Under the pieces are notes generated by a model. That model was not told the origin of the DNA. It did not search any database and saw only the letters and a program-made list of their open reading frames with translations. Of a DNA stretch of 64,000 nt, positions 55,014 through 63,583 are shown piece after piece (position 1 is the stretch's first letter; each line of letters starts with the position of its first letter). Source of the DNA: Gammaproteobacteria bacterium. GTDB lineage: Bacteria; Pseudomonadota; Gammaproteobacteria; Steroidobacterales; Steroidobacteraceae. Position numbers and translations under genes: made by a program. The stretch is taken from contig VGUJ01000001.1 in assembly GCA_016874235.1 (NCBI GenBank), positions 124,001 to 188,000 on the forward strand, read 5' to 3'.

Positions 55014-55480
55014 ACGAACGCCGGAAACTCGGCGCTGGCCGCATCGCCTTGCTCGTATTGCGGTATCTACTCGCCCTGTTTTTCTTGGGCGCCGCGGTCA
55101 ATAAATGGCGCCAGCAATACATCACCACTGATCGCTTGTCGCAGATCTTCATGCAGCGGCTTGAGGAAATCGACCCTGAGTCTTTCGGTGCCTGGTTCAT
55201 CGAGAACCTCGGTCTGCCGTACTACCAGCCTCTCGCTTGGCTCGTCTGTTGGGGCGAAACCTTTATCGCTGCCGGATTGTTATTCGGCTTCATGACGCGC
55301 AGTGCTGCAATGGGCGCAATGCTCATGATGTTTTCTTTTGCGATCGGCGGGTACCATGACGCCTCGCTGATCGTGCTTGCGTTGATGTTTCTTCCTTTCG
55401 TAATTTGGCCAACCGGCCAATGGCATGGTCTCGACGCAAGGATGCATGCTCGCTATCCCGCCTTCTGGATGTTTCGCTGA
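55010..55480 (+). CDS. DoxX-like membrane protein
   Basis: A 156-residue protein with four hydrophobic helices. LVLRYLLALFFLGAAVNKW and WLVCWGETFIAAGLLFGF fit the DoxX/DoxD-related fold, which also includes quinone-linked subunits. GTG start overlaps the lipoprotein stop. The MFS gene follows after 15 nt. Possibly part of an envelope redox system with the Cys-bearing lipoprotein; this is inference from position. Confidence 0.75.
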   Translation: MNERRKLGAGRIALLVLRYLLALFFLGAAVNKWRQQYITTDRLSQIFMQRLEEIDPESFGAWFIENLGLPYYQPLAWLVCWGETFIAAGLLFGFMTRSAAMGAMLMMFSFAIGGYHDASLIVLALMFLPFVIWPTGQWHGLDARMHARYPAFWMFR

Positions 55481-55495
55481 CCCTGGAGATTCCTC

Positions 55496-56779
55496 ATGAG
55501 TGACCAATCCGCCGGCGCCAAGTTCGGCCCAGTCCGCCTGATGCCAGGAGTCACCCGAGGACACGTTGGCGCTTATCTTTGGGCGGCGTTCGTCAGCATC
55601 GGCATTTTCACGTATGCAACAACGCTTCAACCTTATCTCCTCGAGGTGAACATTGGCGTTCCGGTCGAGCAGCGCGGGGTGGTGTCGGGCGATCTGCAGT
55701 TCTGGCAGGAAATCATCACCCTGCTTTGTGTGGGACTGTTCGGGGCCTGGTCCGATCGGGTAGGGCGACGAGTGGTCTACATCACGGGGTTTCTCATTAC
55801 GGCACTCGCTTACGCGGCCTATCCCTTTGCAAACGATGTCGGCCAGTTACTGATCTACCGACTCATCTACGCCGTCGGGATCGCAGCGCTTGGCGGTATG
55901 TTGGCGACGGTGCTCGCCGATTATCCCGTCGATGCCGATCGCGGCAAGCTGACGGGAATTTCCTTCTTTCTCAATGCAGTCGGCGCATTGTTATTCTTCG
56001 CTGTCCTCACCCGGCTTCCCTCGCTCTATCAGGGTTTCGGCGCGACTGAAACCGAAGCGGGGCAGTTTGCCTACCTCACGATTTCGGCCGTATGCGTCGT
56101 GAGTGCGCTCATCATGTTGGGGTTGAAACCCGGCCGCCCCGATCAACTCACCGAGCGTTTGCCGTTACGTACCCTCCTGACTCAGGGCTTGATCGCGGGC
56201 CGACAGCCGCGTATCGCGCTCGCTTACGCCGCGTCGTTTGCAGCCCGTGCGGACCTGGTGATCGTCGCGCTGTTTCTGTCGCTATGGGTACAGACGGCAG
56301 CGATCGCCGACGGTGCGACAGCAGCCGAAGCGTCGTCACGGCAAGGTGCCTTATTCGGCATCGTCCAAGGCTCGGCGATGCTGTGGGCGCCAATCTTCGG
56401 CTGGATGGCCGACAAGGTGAATCGAGTGACCCTCGTCATCATCGCCACCGTGCTGTCCGTAATCGGTTATGGCTGGATGGGATTCACGCCCGACCCGGCG
56501 CTCGGCGGTTTGGCGTTCGGCGCGGCGGCCATGCTCGGGATCGGGCAGGCGAGCGGTATTCTCGCCTCGCAAGTGCTCATCGCCCAGGAAGCGCCGAGTG
56601 CCATTCGCGGCGCGGTCATCGGCATGGTGGGTTTCTTTGGCGCCCTCGGTATCCTCGCCATCTCGAAGATCGGTGGCTATACCTTTGACGAATGGCGACC
56701 TGGCTCTCCGTTCATCATCATGGCGGGAGCCAACATTCTCCTGTTGGCCTTCGCTATCTGGGTGCGTTCGCGCCGCTGA
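55496..56779 (+). CDS. MFS transporter
   Basis: A 427-residue, twelve-helix major facilitator. The loop between helices 2 and 3 has GAWSDRVGRRVVYITGF, the standard MFS signature, repeated as GWMADKVNRVTLVII in the second half. GGAG precedes the ATG. It lies behind the DoxX and lipoprotein genes in one direction. Its 3' end overlaps the converging MFS gene by 26 nt. Substrate cannot be named. Confidence 0.92.
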   Translation: MSDQSAGAKFGPVRLMPGVTRGHVGAYLWAAFVSIGIFTYATTLQPYLLEVNIGVPVEQRGVVSGDLQFWQEIITLLCVGLFGAWSDRVGRRVVYITGFLITALAYAAYPFANDVGQLLIYRLIYAVGIAALGGMLATVLADYPVDADRGKLTGISFFLNAVGALLFFAVLTRLPSLYQGFGATETEAGQFAYLTISAVCVVSALIMLGLKPGRPDQLTERLPLRTLLTQGLIAGRQPRIALAYAASFAARADLVIVALFLSLWVQTAAIADGATAAEASSRQGALFGIVQGSAMLWAPIFGWMADKVNRVTLVIIATVLSVIGYGWMGFTPDPALGGLAFGAAAMLGIGQASGILASQVLIAQEAPSAIRGAVIGMVGFFGALGILAISKIGGYTFDEWRPGSPFIIMAGANILLLAFAIWVRSRR

Positions 56780-57971
56780 ATCGACTGCGCGGGAACAGTA
56801 CGGCACCGACAGCCAGCGAAACCGCGGCCGCGACGAACGGCGCCCCCGGGAAGTGCATCTGCCCCATCGACAGGCTGAACAGGTGAGTCATCGTGAACGG
56901 GGTGACGAGTGCCGTGAAGCTCACGATGCCCGAGATGGCGCCCTGGAGTTCTCCCTGTGCATTGGCGGGTACCTGTCGCGAGAGGATCGCGCGGATCGAC
57001 GGCATGGTCAGGCCGATCAGGCAGGCGATCGGAACGCTCGCAAACAGCATCCAAGGTTCTGTGGACAGCGCATAACCCAGAAAGCCAATCGAGCCTGCTG
57101 TCAGTCCGATCAGGGCTGAGCGGTGCTCGCCCAGTTTGCGAGTGAAGACTCCCACGAGACCGCCTTGCACCACGGCTGTTCCGAGTCCTAAGACGGCCAG
57201 AGAGATGCCCATCTCGCGTTCGCCCCAGCCGAATTTCGCCATGGTCATCCACGTCCAGGTGGAGGGCAGCGTGTCGTGTCCGATTTGGTACATGAACAAC
57301 ACGAAGAGCAGTAACGCGGCACCTGGAATCGCGCGCATGGATTTGATTGCGCCCAGAACGTTCGCCCGGCGCGCTGAGAACGCTCGTCTCTGAGCTTCCG
57401 GCAATGTTTCTTTGAGTACCACGACTGCGATCAGAAAGTTGATTGCGGTGAACACCGCTGCAGCAAAGAAAGGCACCCGCGGGCCGTATCCGCCGAGCAA
57501 GCCTCCGACGACGGGACCCACGATGAAGCCCATGCCCCAAGCCGCGCCGTTGAGACCAAAATATTTGGCGCGTTGATCGGGGGGAATGATATCGGCCACG
57601 ACTGCATTAGCAGTCGAAAACGTCGCTCCGGCGATACCGGCGATGATTCGACCGAGGAATAGCCACGCAAGCGTCGGCGCGAAGCCCATGAGCACATAGT
57701 CCACGGACAGCGCCGCGAGCGAAGCGAGAAGGATGAGCTTTCGACCGTACCGATCGCTGAGGTTTCCGAGGACTGGCGAGAAAATGAATTGCATCGACGC
57801 GTAGGCGAGGGTGAGCCAGCCGGCGATGGGCGCGGCATCTGCAATCGATGCACCGGATAGTTGCATGACGAGTTGTGGCGCAACCGGGATGATGATGCCG
57901 ATGCCCATCGAATCGATGAACAACGCCATCGCAACGACAGGCAACATTCGTCGTCGTGGATCGGAGCTCAT
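56754..57971 (-). CDS. MFS drug-efflux transporter, TetA/TCR-like
   Basis: A 405-residue twelve-helix transporter of the DHA1 group. FIDSMGIGIIIPVAPQL, NLSDRYGRKLILLASLA and RIIAGIAGATFSTANAVVAD closely follow the TetA pattern. Start at MSSDPRRRM (57971), where ATGA overlaps the FabH stop; an ATG two codons upstream is also possible. Substrate unknown; it need not be tetracycline. Coupling to a FabH-like synthase suggests export of the product of that enzyme, which is inference. Confidence 0.9.
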   Translation of the reverse strand: MSSDPRRRMLPVVAMALFIDSMGIGIIIPVAPQLVMQLSGASIADAAPIAGWLTLAYASMQFIFSPVLGNLSDRYGRKLILLASLAALSVDYVLMGFAPTLAWLFLGRIIAGIAGATFSTANAVVADIIPPDQRAKYFGLNGAAWGMGFIVGPVVGGLLGGYGPRVPFFAAAVFTAINFLIAVVVLKETLPEAQRRAFSARRANVLGAIKSMRAIPGAALLLFVLFMYQIGHDTLPSTWTWMTMAKFGWGEREMGISLAVLGLGTAVVQGGLVGVFTRKLGEHRSALIGLTAGSIGFLGYALSTEPWMLFASVPIACLIGLTMPSIRAILSRQVPANAQGELQGAISGIVSFTALVTPFTMTHLFSLSMGQMHFPGAPFVAAAVSLAVGAVLFPRSRFSGANAPR

Positions 57972-59047
57972 GCCCAACCCGCGCCTCGCGATGTTCGGTA
58001 ACGTTGCACCATCTCGAGCGCGGAGCGCTCGGCCGGAGGAAGCTCGGCGTCACTGGAGGCGATAGGCGTCGTACGCTCACCCCAGCGTAATAGATGCGCG
58101 CAAAACGTCAGCCCTCCGCCAAACGCTGGCATCAATAACAGTGAGCCAGGCTGAACACGCCCCTCTTCGAGCGCTTCGCAAAGCGCCACCGGCACGGTTG
58201 CCGCCGACATATTGCCGTAGCGACTGACACTGACATAGACGCGATCCATGGGAACACCCGCACGCTTGGCCACGGCTTCGATGATGCGCAGATTGGCTTG
58301 GTGCGGAACTGCAAGATGGACATCGTCGGCGGTGAGACCTGCACGTCTCAGCACATCTTCGCTCGCGAGTCCCATGCCATTCACGGCTTTTTTGAAAATC
58401 TCTTGACCTTCGAACTGCCATTCCGTCGAGCCGAGCATCCGCCCCTGATGAACATAGGCACCGCCAATGCCGTGGATGCGCAGGATCTCGCGAGACTCGC
58501 CGTAGCAGCCGAGTTTTTCGAGCATCAGCCCTTCGTTTTTGTCGGTGGCTTGCAAGACGACCGCTGCACAGCCATCGCCAAAAAGAACGGAGACGTTGCG
58601 ATCGTTCCAGTCCATATAAGGCGAGATCAGCTCGCCTCCGACGACGAGTGCATTGCGTACGACACCACTTTTGATCATCGCGGCAGCGGTCGACAAACCG
58701 TAGAGAAAACTTGTGCAGGCGGTGTTGACGTCCATCGCGCCGCAGCCGTCGGCCCCGAGTCGACGTTGCAGGCCCGAAGCCATGTTGGGGCATTGATCAT
58801 CATGTGTTGTCGTACCGAAGACGATGAGCTCGAGGTCTCGGCCTTCGAGTCCGGCGCAGGCGAGCGAGCGTGCGGAGGCGACATAAGCCATCTCGCCAAG
58901 CGACACATGCGAAACTCGACGTTCTTTGATACCGGTTCGAGTGGTGATCCACTCGTCAGTGGTATCCAGAAAGGTCGCGATATCCGCGTTGCTTAGTACG
59001 GCCGGTGGCAGACATTTGCCCCAGCCCGTTATCGTGGCATTCAACAT
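57968..59047 (-). CDS. Beta-ketoacyl-ACP synthase III-like (FabH family)
   Basis: A 359-residue thiolase-fold condensing enzyme. The triad is complete: Cys in DVNTACTSFLYGLS, His in AVPHQANLRIIEAV and Asn in SRYGNMSAATVPVALCEAL (quoted in parts). It would start fatty-acid or related chains by joining an acyl-CoA to malonyl-ACP. There is a tail of about 30 residues beyond the usual end. No other fab genes are near, so it may be a second copy for a special product. Its stop overlaps the TetA-like MFS start. Confidence 0.9.
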   Translation of the reverse strand: MLNATITGWGKCLPPAVLSNADIATFLDTTDEWITTRTGIKERRVSHVSLGEMAYVASARSLACAGLEGRDLELIVFGTTTHDDQCPNMASGLQRRLGADGCGAMDVNTACTSFLYGLSTAAAMIKSGVVRNALVVGGELISPYMDWNDRNVSVLFGDGCAAVVLQATDKNEGLMLEKLGCYGESREILRIHGIGGAYVHQGRMLGSTEWQFEGQEIFKKAVNGMGLASEDVLRRAGLTADDVHLAVPHQANLRIIEAVAKRAGVPMDRVYVSVSRYGNMSAATVPVALCEALEEGRVQPGSLLLMPAFGGGLTFCAHLLRWGERTTPIASSDAELPPAERSALEMVQRYRTSRGAGWA

Positions 59048-59181
59048 AGGTTCCCGTGGCCGCGAGGATACTCCGGTTTGTCGATTCCGTCAGTCGGCCA
59101 TGGGAGTCGAAGTTTTTGGCATTTCACGAACCGTCGCCTTTATGGTCAGCACGGCTGCTGAGTTAAGGGGGGGATTTCGAT

Positions 59182-59715
59182 ATGTGGATGCCGCCGCTCG
59201 AGGACGCCTGGCAAGGCAAGGTGCAATTCTATGAATTGCTATTCGGCACGTGGACTGCCTATGTCTTTCTCGTCCTTCTCTGGCAGCGAATTCTTAAAGA
59301 GCCGCTCGACGAATGGCGTTACGTGCTGCTCTCGTTTTTTGGTGCAGGCGCGTTCTGGGTCAACCACTATTTTCAGCAGTCACCTTACTGGCTCTGGCTC
59401 ATTAATCTTTACACCGTGTTCTTTCTTGTCGCATGGTGGACGATTGCCATTCGCGGACGACAGCGCTCGGGTAGTTGGAAGTTCGGTGCGCTGATCGGTG
59501 CAGTGGTTTATACCGTCGCATTCATCATGTTCGAGCAACTCGCTCGATATGGCGTCGAGAATTGGGGCATGCACGAGTTTTGCTGGATGGCACTCTCGTT
59601 CTTCGGGTTCTGGTGGCTGATCGTTTGGCGATCGCGATCGACCGTAAAGCCGAAGTCGGTCAGCGAAGATCCTTATCCCAAGCCGGAGTGGCGTGGTGCC
59701 GGCGGAAATCTTTGA
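59182..59715 (+). CDS. Hypothetical aromatic-rich membrane protein
   Basis: A 177-residue protein with about five hydrophobic helices rich in Trp and Phe (TWTAYVFLVLLWQRIL, WLWLINLYTVFFLVAWW, WMALSFFGFWWLIVW). GGGGGGA precedes the ATG at good spacing. No family recognised. It stands alone, with the amine oxidase operon converging on its 3' end. The 134 nt upstream (59048-59181) contain nothing else I can name. Confidence 0.75.
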   Translation: MWMPPLEDAWQGKVQFYELLFGTWTAYVFLVLLWQRILKEPLDEWRYVLLSFFGAGAFWVNHYFQQSPYWLWLINLYTVFFLVAWWTIAIRGRQRSGSWKFGALIGAVVYTVAFIMFEQLARYGVENWGMHEFCWMALSFFGFWWLIVWRSRSTVKPKSVSEDPYPKPEWRGAGGNL

Positions 59716-59728
59716 TCGAGTATCGCGT

Positions 59729-61237
59729 TTAGCTAGAGGCAAGTACTTCCAGCGCGACCCGCTCCGCCGACTCGAAAGCGCCTTCCATTCCGCGGCTCCC
59801 AATAGCCGTGTGTTCGCCACAGAAAAAGAGCCGCTTATGCGGCTTGGCAATCGAAGCGCGAAGTTCTCGAACCTGCCCTGGCTGGAAGATCGCCCAGTCG
59901 CCCGCCGAAAACGGGTCGGTGCTCCAAGAATGTACCGCTGCCACGTATAGCAAGCCTTTCGAGGCAGGGCGCAGCCGCTCGAATTCGGAGACCACCACCC
60001 GCGAGCTTTCTTCAACTCCGAGACGATCGAGGTATTGGGCGTTCAGGCCGCGAGCCCACACGGTAAGACTCGTCACTTCATCATCGGTTTTTCCAAATCG
60101 TTGAGCGAGCACCATACCGAGCGGTCCGTCTGTCCACATCGATGGGGATAATCCGTCTTCCAACCAGAACGGGCGCTTGGCAATGAGGTGATATTGAGTG
60201 ATCGGAATGTAGCCGAGTGACTGAATCGCTTTGTACTGAGTTGGCTCTGGCAACGGGTCGATCGCGACGTGACGGAGCGTAGAGAACGGCATGGAGCAGA
60301 CGACGGCTTTCGCTTTATAGCTTCGACCGTCACTACAAGTCACTTTCGAGCCTTGGTCTGTCACTTCAATGGCAGTGACTCGGCAATTGAGTAACAAATC
60401 GCCCTTGAGCTTTTTGGCCATCGCCATCGGCAGTCGTTGGTTGCCGCCCTTGAACGCCCCGATTAAAACGCCCGGGGGAACGCCCGCTGCAGGAACTCCA
60501 GTGGAGACATTCGATGCGCCCGTTCGCGAGAAGGCCGTGACGGCTCCGCGGTTGACTGCCATCCAATGGTCTGCGAAAGCTTGCTGAAGTAGTGAAACAT
60601 CACGGGCCGTCGTGCCGTAGGCGATATTGGTATCAAACCCGAGGCGGATCATATCATCGGTAGCGCCGTGAGCGCTTAGGAAGTCGTGAACCGAGATATC
60701 ATGCTGGGCATGTTTTGGGTCATACCAGTTCTCGAGATCGCGGAAAGGCATGTGCTGTTGAAACATGGCATCGCCCCAACTCCATGGGGGTAACTTCCGT
60801 AACTCTCCCGCGAAAGGATTTTTCGGATGTGCCGCCCAATCTTTGAGTGCAACATGTTCATTACCGATGAATAACTCTTGGCCTGCACGATTGGCGAAAA
60901 GTCGCGGCGCGAGATTGACGACCTCGATCCCGTGGCGAGCGGCGGCTGCGATGCAGCGGCCGTAGGCATTGGCGATGGCGTTACCGCCGACTTCCGGGTA
61001 GCCGGGCAGATCGAGCAGGGTATAGACGCGTCCGCCGACTCGATCACGACCTTCCAGGACGAGTACCGATAGACCGTTCTCTTCAAGAGTCAATGCTGCT
61101 TCGAGACCGGAGAGACCCGCACCGATGACAATCACGTCTGGCTCTTTGGAGGCGGATGCATGCGCGCGGGTCGAGAGCCCGGCGATCGCAGCGGACACAG
61201 CGGTCGATACAACGAATTCGCGACGGTTCATGCTCAT
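59729..61237 (-). CDS. Tat-exported flavin amine oxidase
   Basis: A 502-residue FAD oxidase of the monoamine oxidase/NicA2-like group. The Tat leader is MNRREFVVSTAVSAAIAGLS. The FAD fold is DVIVIGAGLSGLEAALTLEE, then EGRDRVGGRVYTLLDLPGY and the C-terminal FFCGEHTAIGSRGMEGA. ATG at 61237 has GGGAG 8 nt upstream. It would oxidise an amine, releasing imine plus peroxide or passing electrons to a carrier, in the periplasm. Last gene of a leftward group with the paraoxonase-like gene 20 nt upstream. Confidence 0.9.
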   Translation of the reverse strand: MSMNRREFVVSTAVSAAIAGLSTRAHASASKEPDVIVIGAGLSGLEAALTLEENGLSVLVLEGRDRVGGRVYTLLDLPGYPEVGGNAIANAYGRCIAAAARHGIEVVNLAPRLFANRAGQELFIGNEHVALKDWAAHPKNPFAGELRKLPPWSWGDAMFQQHMPFRDLENWYDPKHAQHDISVHDFLSAHGATDDMIRLGFDTNIAYGTTARDVSLLQQAFADHWMAVNRGAVTAFSRTGASNVSTGVPAAGVPPGVLIGAFKGGNQRLPMAMAKKLKGDLLLNCRVTAIEVTDQGSKVTCSDGRSYKAKAVVCSMPFSTLRHVAIDPLPEPTQYKAIQSLGYIPITQYHLIAKRPFWLEDGLSPSMWTDGPLGMVLAQRFGKTDDEVTSLTVWARGLNAQYLDRLGVEESSRVVVSEFERLRPASKGLLYVAAVHSWSTDPFSAGDWAIFQPGQVRELRASIAKPHKRLFFCGEHTAIGSRGMEGAFESAERVALEVLASS

Positions 61238-61257
61238 GATCGAATCTCCCGTCTGGC

Positions 61258-62310
61258 TCAGCGCATTCTGCAAATCAGCAACTGGGGTTCCGTGATGGAA
61301 CCCATATACAACCGACCTCCGAAGGCTGCGCCAACACTTCCCGCGGAGATCTCCGATCCGTCATTGACATAGACAGGTGTCGTCGTGCCTGCAGTATACC
61401 GAAGGAGGGTGGTTGGAGCGTGATGCGACGCGTCGCCAAAATGACGAATCAGGTCGATGAGCTTTGCGTGTACAGCGATCCACAGCGCACCATCAGCATC
61501 CACATTGATGTTATCTGGCGAGCCATCGAGCTCGATATGCTGCTTGAAGGTCAGATCGCCGGTCAGCGGGTTTCGGGTATAGACAGACACTCTTTTCCCG
61601 AGCGTTTCGGCGACGTAGGCCGTGAGGCCATCGGGCGATAGCCCCATTCCGACCGCACTTTTGAGGCGCTCGGCTTCGACTCGCATCGACTCACCATCGA
61701 AGTAGACGACCGTCGATAAGCCTGTTCGGAACAACGACTCACCGATTCGACCCAGGAAGCCCGCATCACCTTTGTCATTGGCGACATAAAACTGCTGCGG
61801 ACCCACTGCAACGATAGCGTTCGGAGACACGAGCAACGGATCGCGTATCGATCCGACATGAGTGAATCGGTTGTCGGCATTTTGCTCGAAGACCTCGATG
61901 ACATGCTCGTCACCTTCCGGATGACTGATCACGAACAAGCGCTGCTTGCCATCGCCCATACGGTAAAGCGACATGCCGTGCGGCCGGAAGCCCGGAGGTG
62001 CTGACGAGAGTGCAGGTTCGGTTCGAAGCGGATCGGCGACCAAGTCGACTTGAAGGACCGTCCCTTCGACGGCAAGACCTTCTACGAGCCCACGGCGATC
62101 GAGAGAGGAGAGATACGCGATGCTTCGATTGCGATCGATCTGGATGTCCTCTGCACTGGCATTCAGAGGCAGTGTGGAGCAGGCGCCGGGCGACCGGACG
62201 CTGAGATCGCGGAACTGCCCCCCGAAGGACATGAACTCCAAGGTGAACAGACCGACGACGAGCACCAATGCGCCTACAACGGTCAGCGTTCTTTTTTGCC
62301 ATTTTTTCAC
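61258..62310 (-). CDS. Paraoxonase/SMP-30-like beta-propeller, membrane-anchored
   Basis: A 350-residue protein with an N-terminal signal anchor (LTVVGALVLVVGLFTLEF), then a six-bladed propeller. FRPHGMSLY, SPNAIVAVGPQQFYVANDKG (quoted at its limit) and GLSPDGLTAYVAETLGKRV follow the pattern of PON-type arylesterases/lactonases, whose calcium ligands lie in such Asn/Asp positions. It might hydrolyse a lactone or ester. Lies between the monooxygenase and the amine oxidase in one direction, with 58 and 20 nt gaps. Activity is inferred from fold resemblance. Confidence 0.75.
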   Translation of the reverse strand: MKKWQKRTLTVVGALVLVVGLFTLEFMSFGGQFRDLSVRSPGACSTLPLNASAEDIQIDRNRSIAYLSSLDRRGLVEGLAVEGTVLQVDLVADPLRTEPALSSAPPGFRPHGMSLYRMGDGKQRLFVISHPEGDEHVIEVFEQNADNRFTHVGSIRDPLLVSPNAIVAVGPQQFYVANDKGDAGFLGRIGESLFRTGLSTVVYFDGESMRVEAERLKSAVGMGLSPDGLTAYVAETLGKRVSVYTRNPLTGDLTFKQHIELDGSPDNINVDADGALWIAVHAKLIDLIRHFGDASHHAPTTLLRYTAGTTTPVYVNDGSEISAGSVGAAFGGRLYMGSITEPQLLICRMR

Positions 62311-62368
62311 GTAGCTAAGACCCCCGAAGCACCGTAATGTTCCACTTTGGACGATTGTAGCGCCTTTG

Positions 62369-63571
62369 TTACTCGATCGACGCCGCGGCTCTCAGTCCCT
62401 CGATCATGGCGGTTCGCAAAAGATACTGCCGCGCCCGTTCTGGATCTGCGGCAATCGCACGCATCTCCCTCTGGCGAGCCGTGCGACGACCGGCATCGCT
62501 CTCTTCTAAAAGCTCTTTGTTTGCGATGGTTTGCGCTTGGAGGTAACGCTCGGCGACGGTCCGCCGTTGTCGATCGTATCGATCAAGTGGAGCGCTATCA
62601 CCATTCTCGATCGCTCTGATCAGATGTCCAGCGAGCGAGTGTGCATCGTGGATACCGAAGTTGAGTCCCATTCCACCGAGGGGATTATTGATATGCGCAG
62701 CATCGCCGACGAGCAGAACCCGACCCTTTCGATAGGTGGCCGCGACGCGTTGGTGCACGGCATACAGATTCACGTGTAAGACGCGCCCCGACACGCTCTC
62801 CGGCACGAACTCCGCGAGACGGGCAGCGGCGCGCGACCGGTCTAGTAGATCTGCCTCATTCTCATCGGGCCGAGTCGGAAACACGCAGCGCCAAATCCCG
62901 CGCCCATCGTCCCCTGGCACCTTGAAAGTTGCGGCCCATTCCACAGGATCCATGGTGTACGAGCTGTAAGCGTACCCCAGAGACTCGAAGTCGAAGGTCG
63001 TTGTGATGACGAGAAAACGTTCCGGCCAGGTAAATCCTTTGAACTCGATGTGCTGACTCTTTCGAACAAGACTTCGACCTCCATCAGCGCCGATGAGATA
63101 GGAGCCTGAAAAGCACTCAGACCGTCCGTCTGTACGAGCGACTCTGACGCGCACGCTCGATTCGTCTTGGGCTACCTCATCCACAGCGGTACCGTGAATG
63201 ATCGTTGCAAGCGGCGAACTTGCTACGCGTCGCTCCATCATCTCGACCAGTTTGTGCTGCTCGCACTGAAGTCGGTAAGGGTAAGGGGTATCGCCTGCGA
63301 GGATCCCGAGATCGAACTCTGCAACGAGTCCCTCACGTCGATCTCGGAACTGCCATCGCGGCGCGATGAGGCCGTTCGAATGCAGGTCGTCGGTAACGCC
63401 GGATGGTGCGAGCATCTCGAGCGTAGGCGGATGATAGGTGGCGGCTCGAGGGTCGGCGTGCGGTTCTACGCTACGTTCGATCACCGTAACGGGAATGCCA
63501 CGCTGAGTCAGAAACAGCGCGGCGGCCATACCGCTCGGCCCGCCTCCAGCGATGAGTACGCGTTCGCTCAT
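62369..63571 (-). CDS. FAD-dependent aromatic monooxygenase (PHBH/UbiH family)
   Basis: A 400-residue class A flavin hydroxylase. N-terminal dinucleotide motif VLIAGGGPSGMAAALFL; DG motif YLIGADGGRSLVRKS; and the GD motif GRVLLVGDAAHINNPLGGMG. It would hydroxylate an aromatic or heteroaromatic ring with NAD(P)H and oxygen. It starts 12 nt after the stop of the Asp/Glu racemase-like gene, so they are cotranscribed. The substrate is unknown; neighbours hint at N-heterocycle breakdown. Confidence 0.92.
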   Translation of the reverse strand: MSERVLIAGGGPSGMAAALFLTQRGIPVTVIERSVEPHADPRAATYHPPTLEMLAPSGVTDDLHSNGLIAPRWQFRDRREGLVAEFDLGILAGDTPYPYRLQCEQHKLVEMMERRVASSPLATIIHGTAVDEVAQDESSVRVRVARTDGRSECFSGSYLIGADGGRSLVRKSQHIEFKGFTWPERFLVITTTFDFESLGYAYSSYTMDPVEWAATFKVPGDDGRGIWRCVFPTRPDENEADLLDRSRAAARLAEFVPESVSGRVLHVNLYAVHQRVAATYRKGRVLLVGDAAHINNPLGGMGLNFGIHDAHSLAGHLIRAIENGDSAPLDRYDRQRRTVAERYLQAQTIANKELLEESDAGRRTARQREMRAIAADPERARQYLLRTAMIEGLRAAASIE

Positions 63572-63583
63572 GGCGTCATGTCG

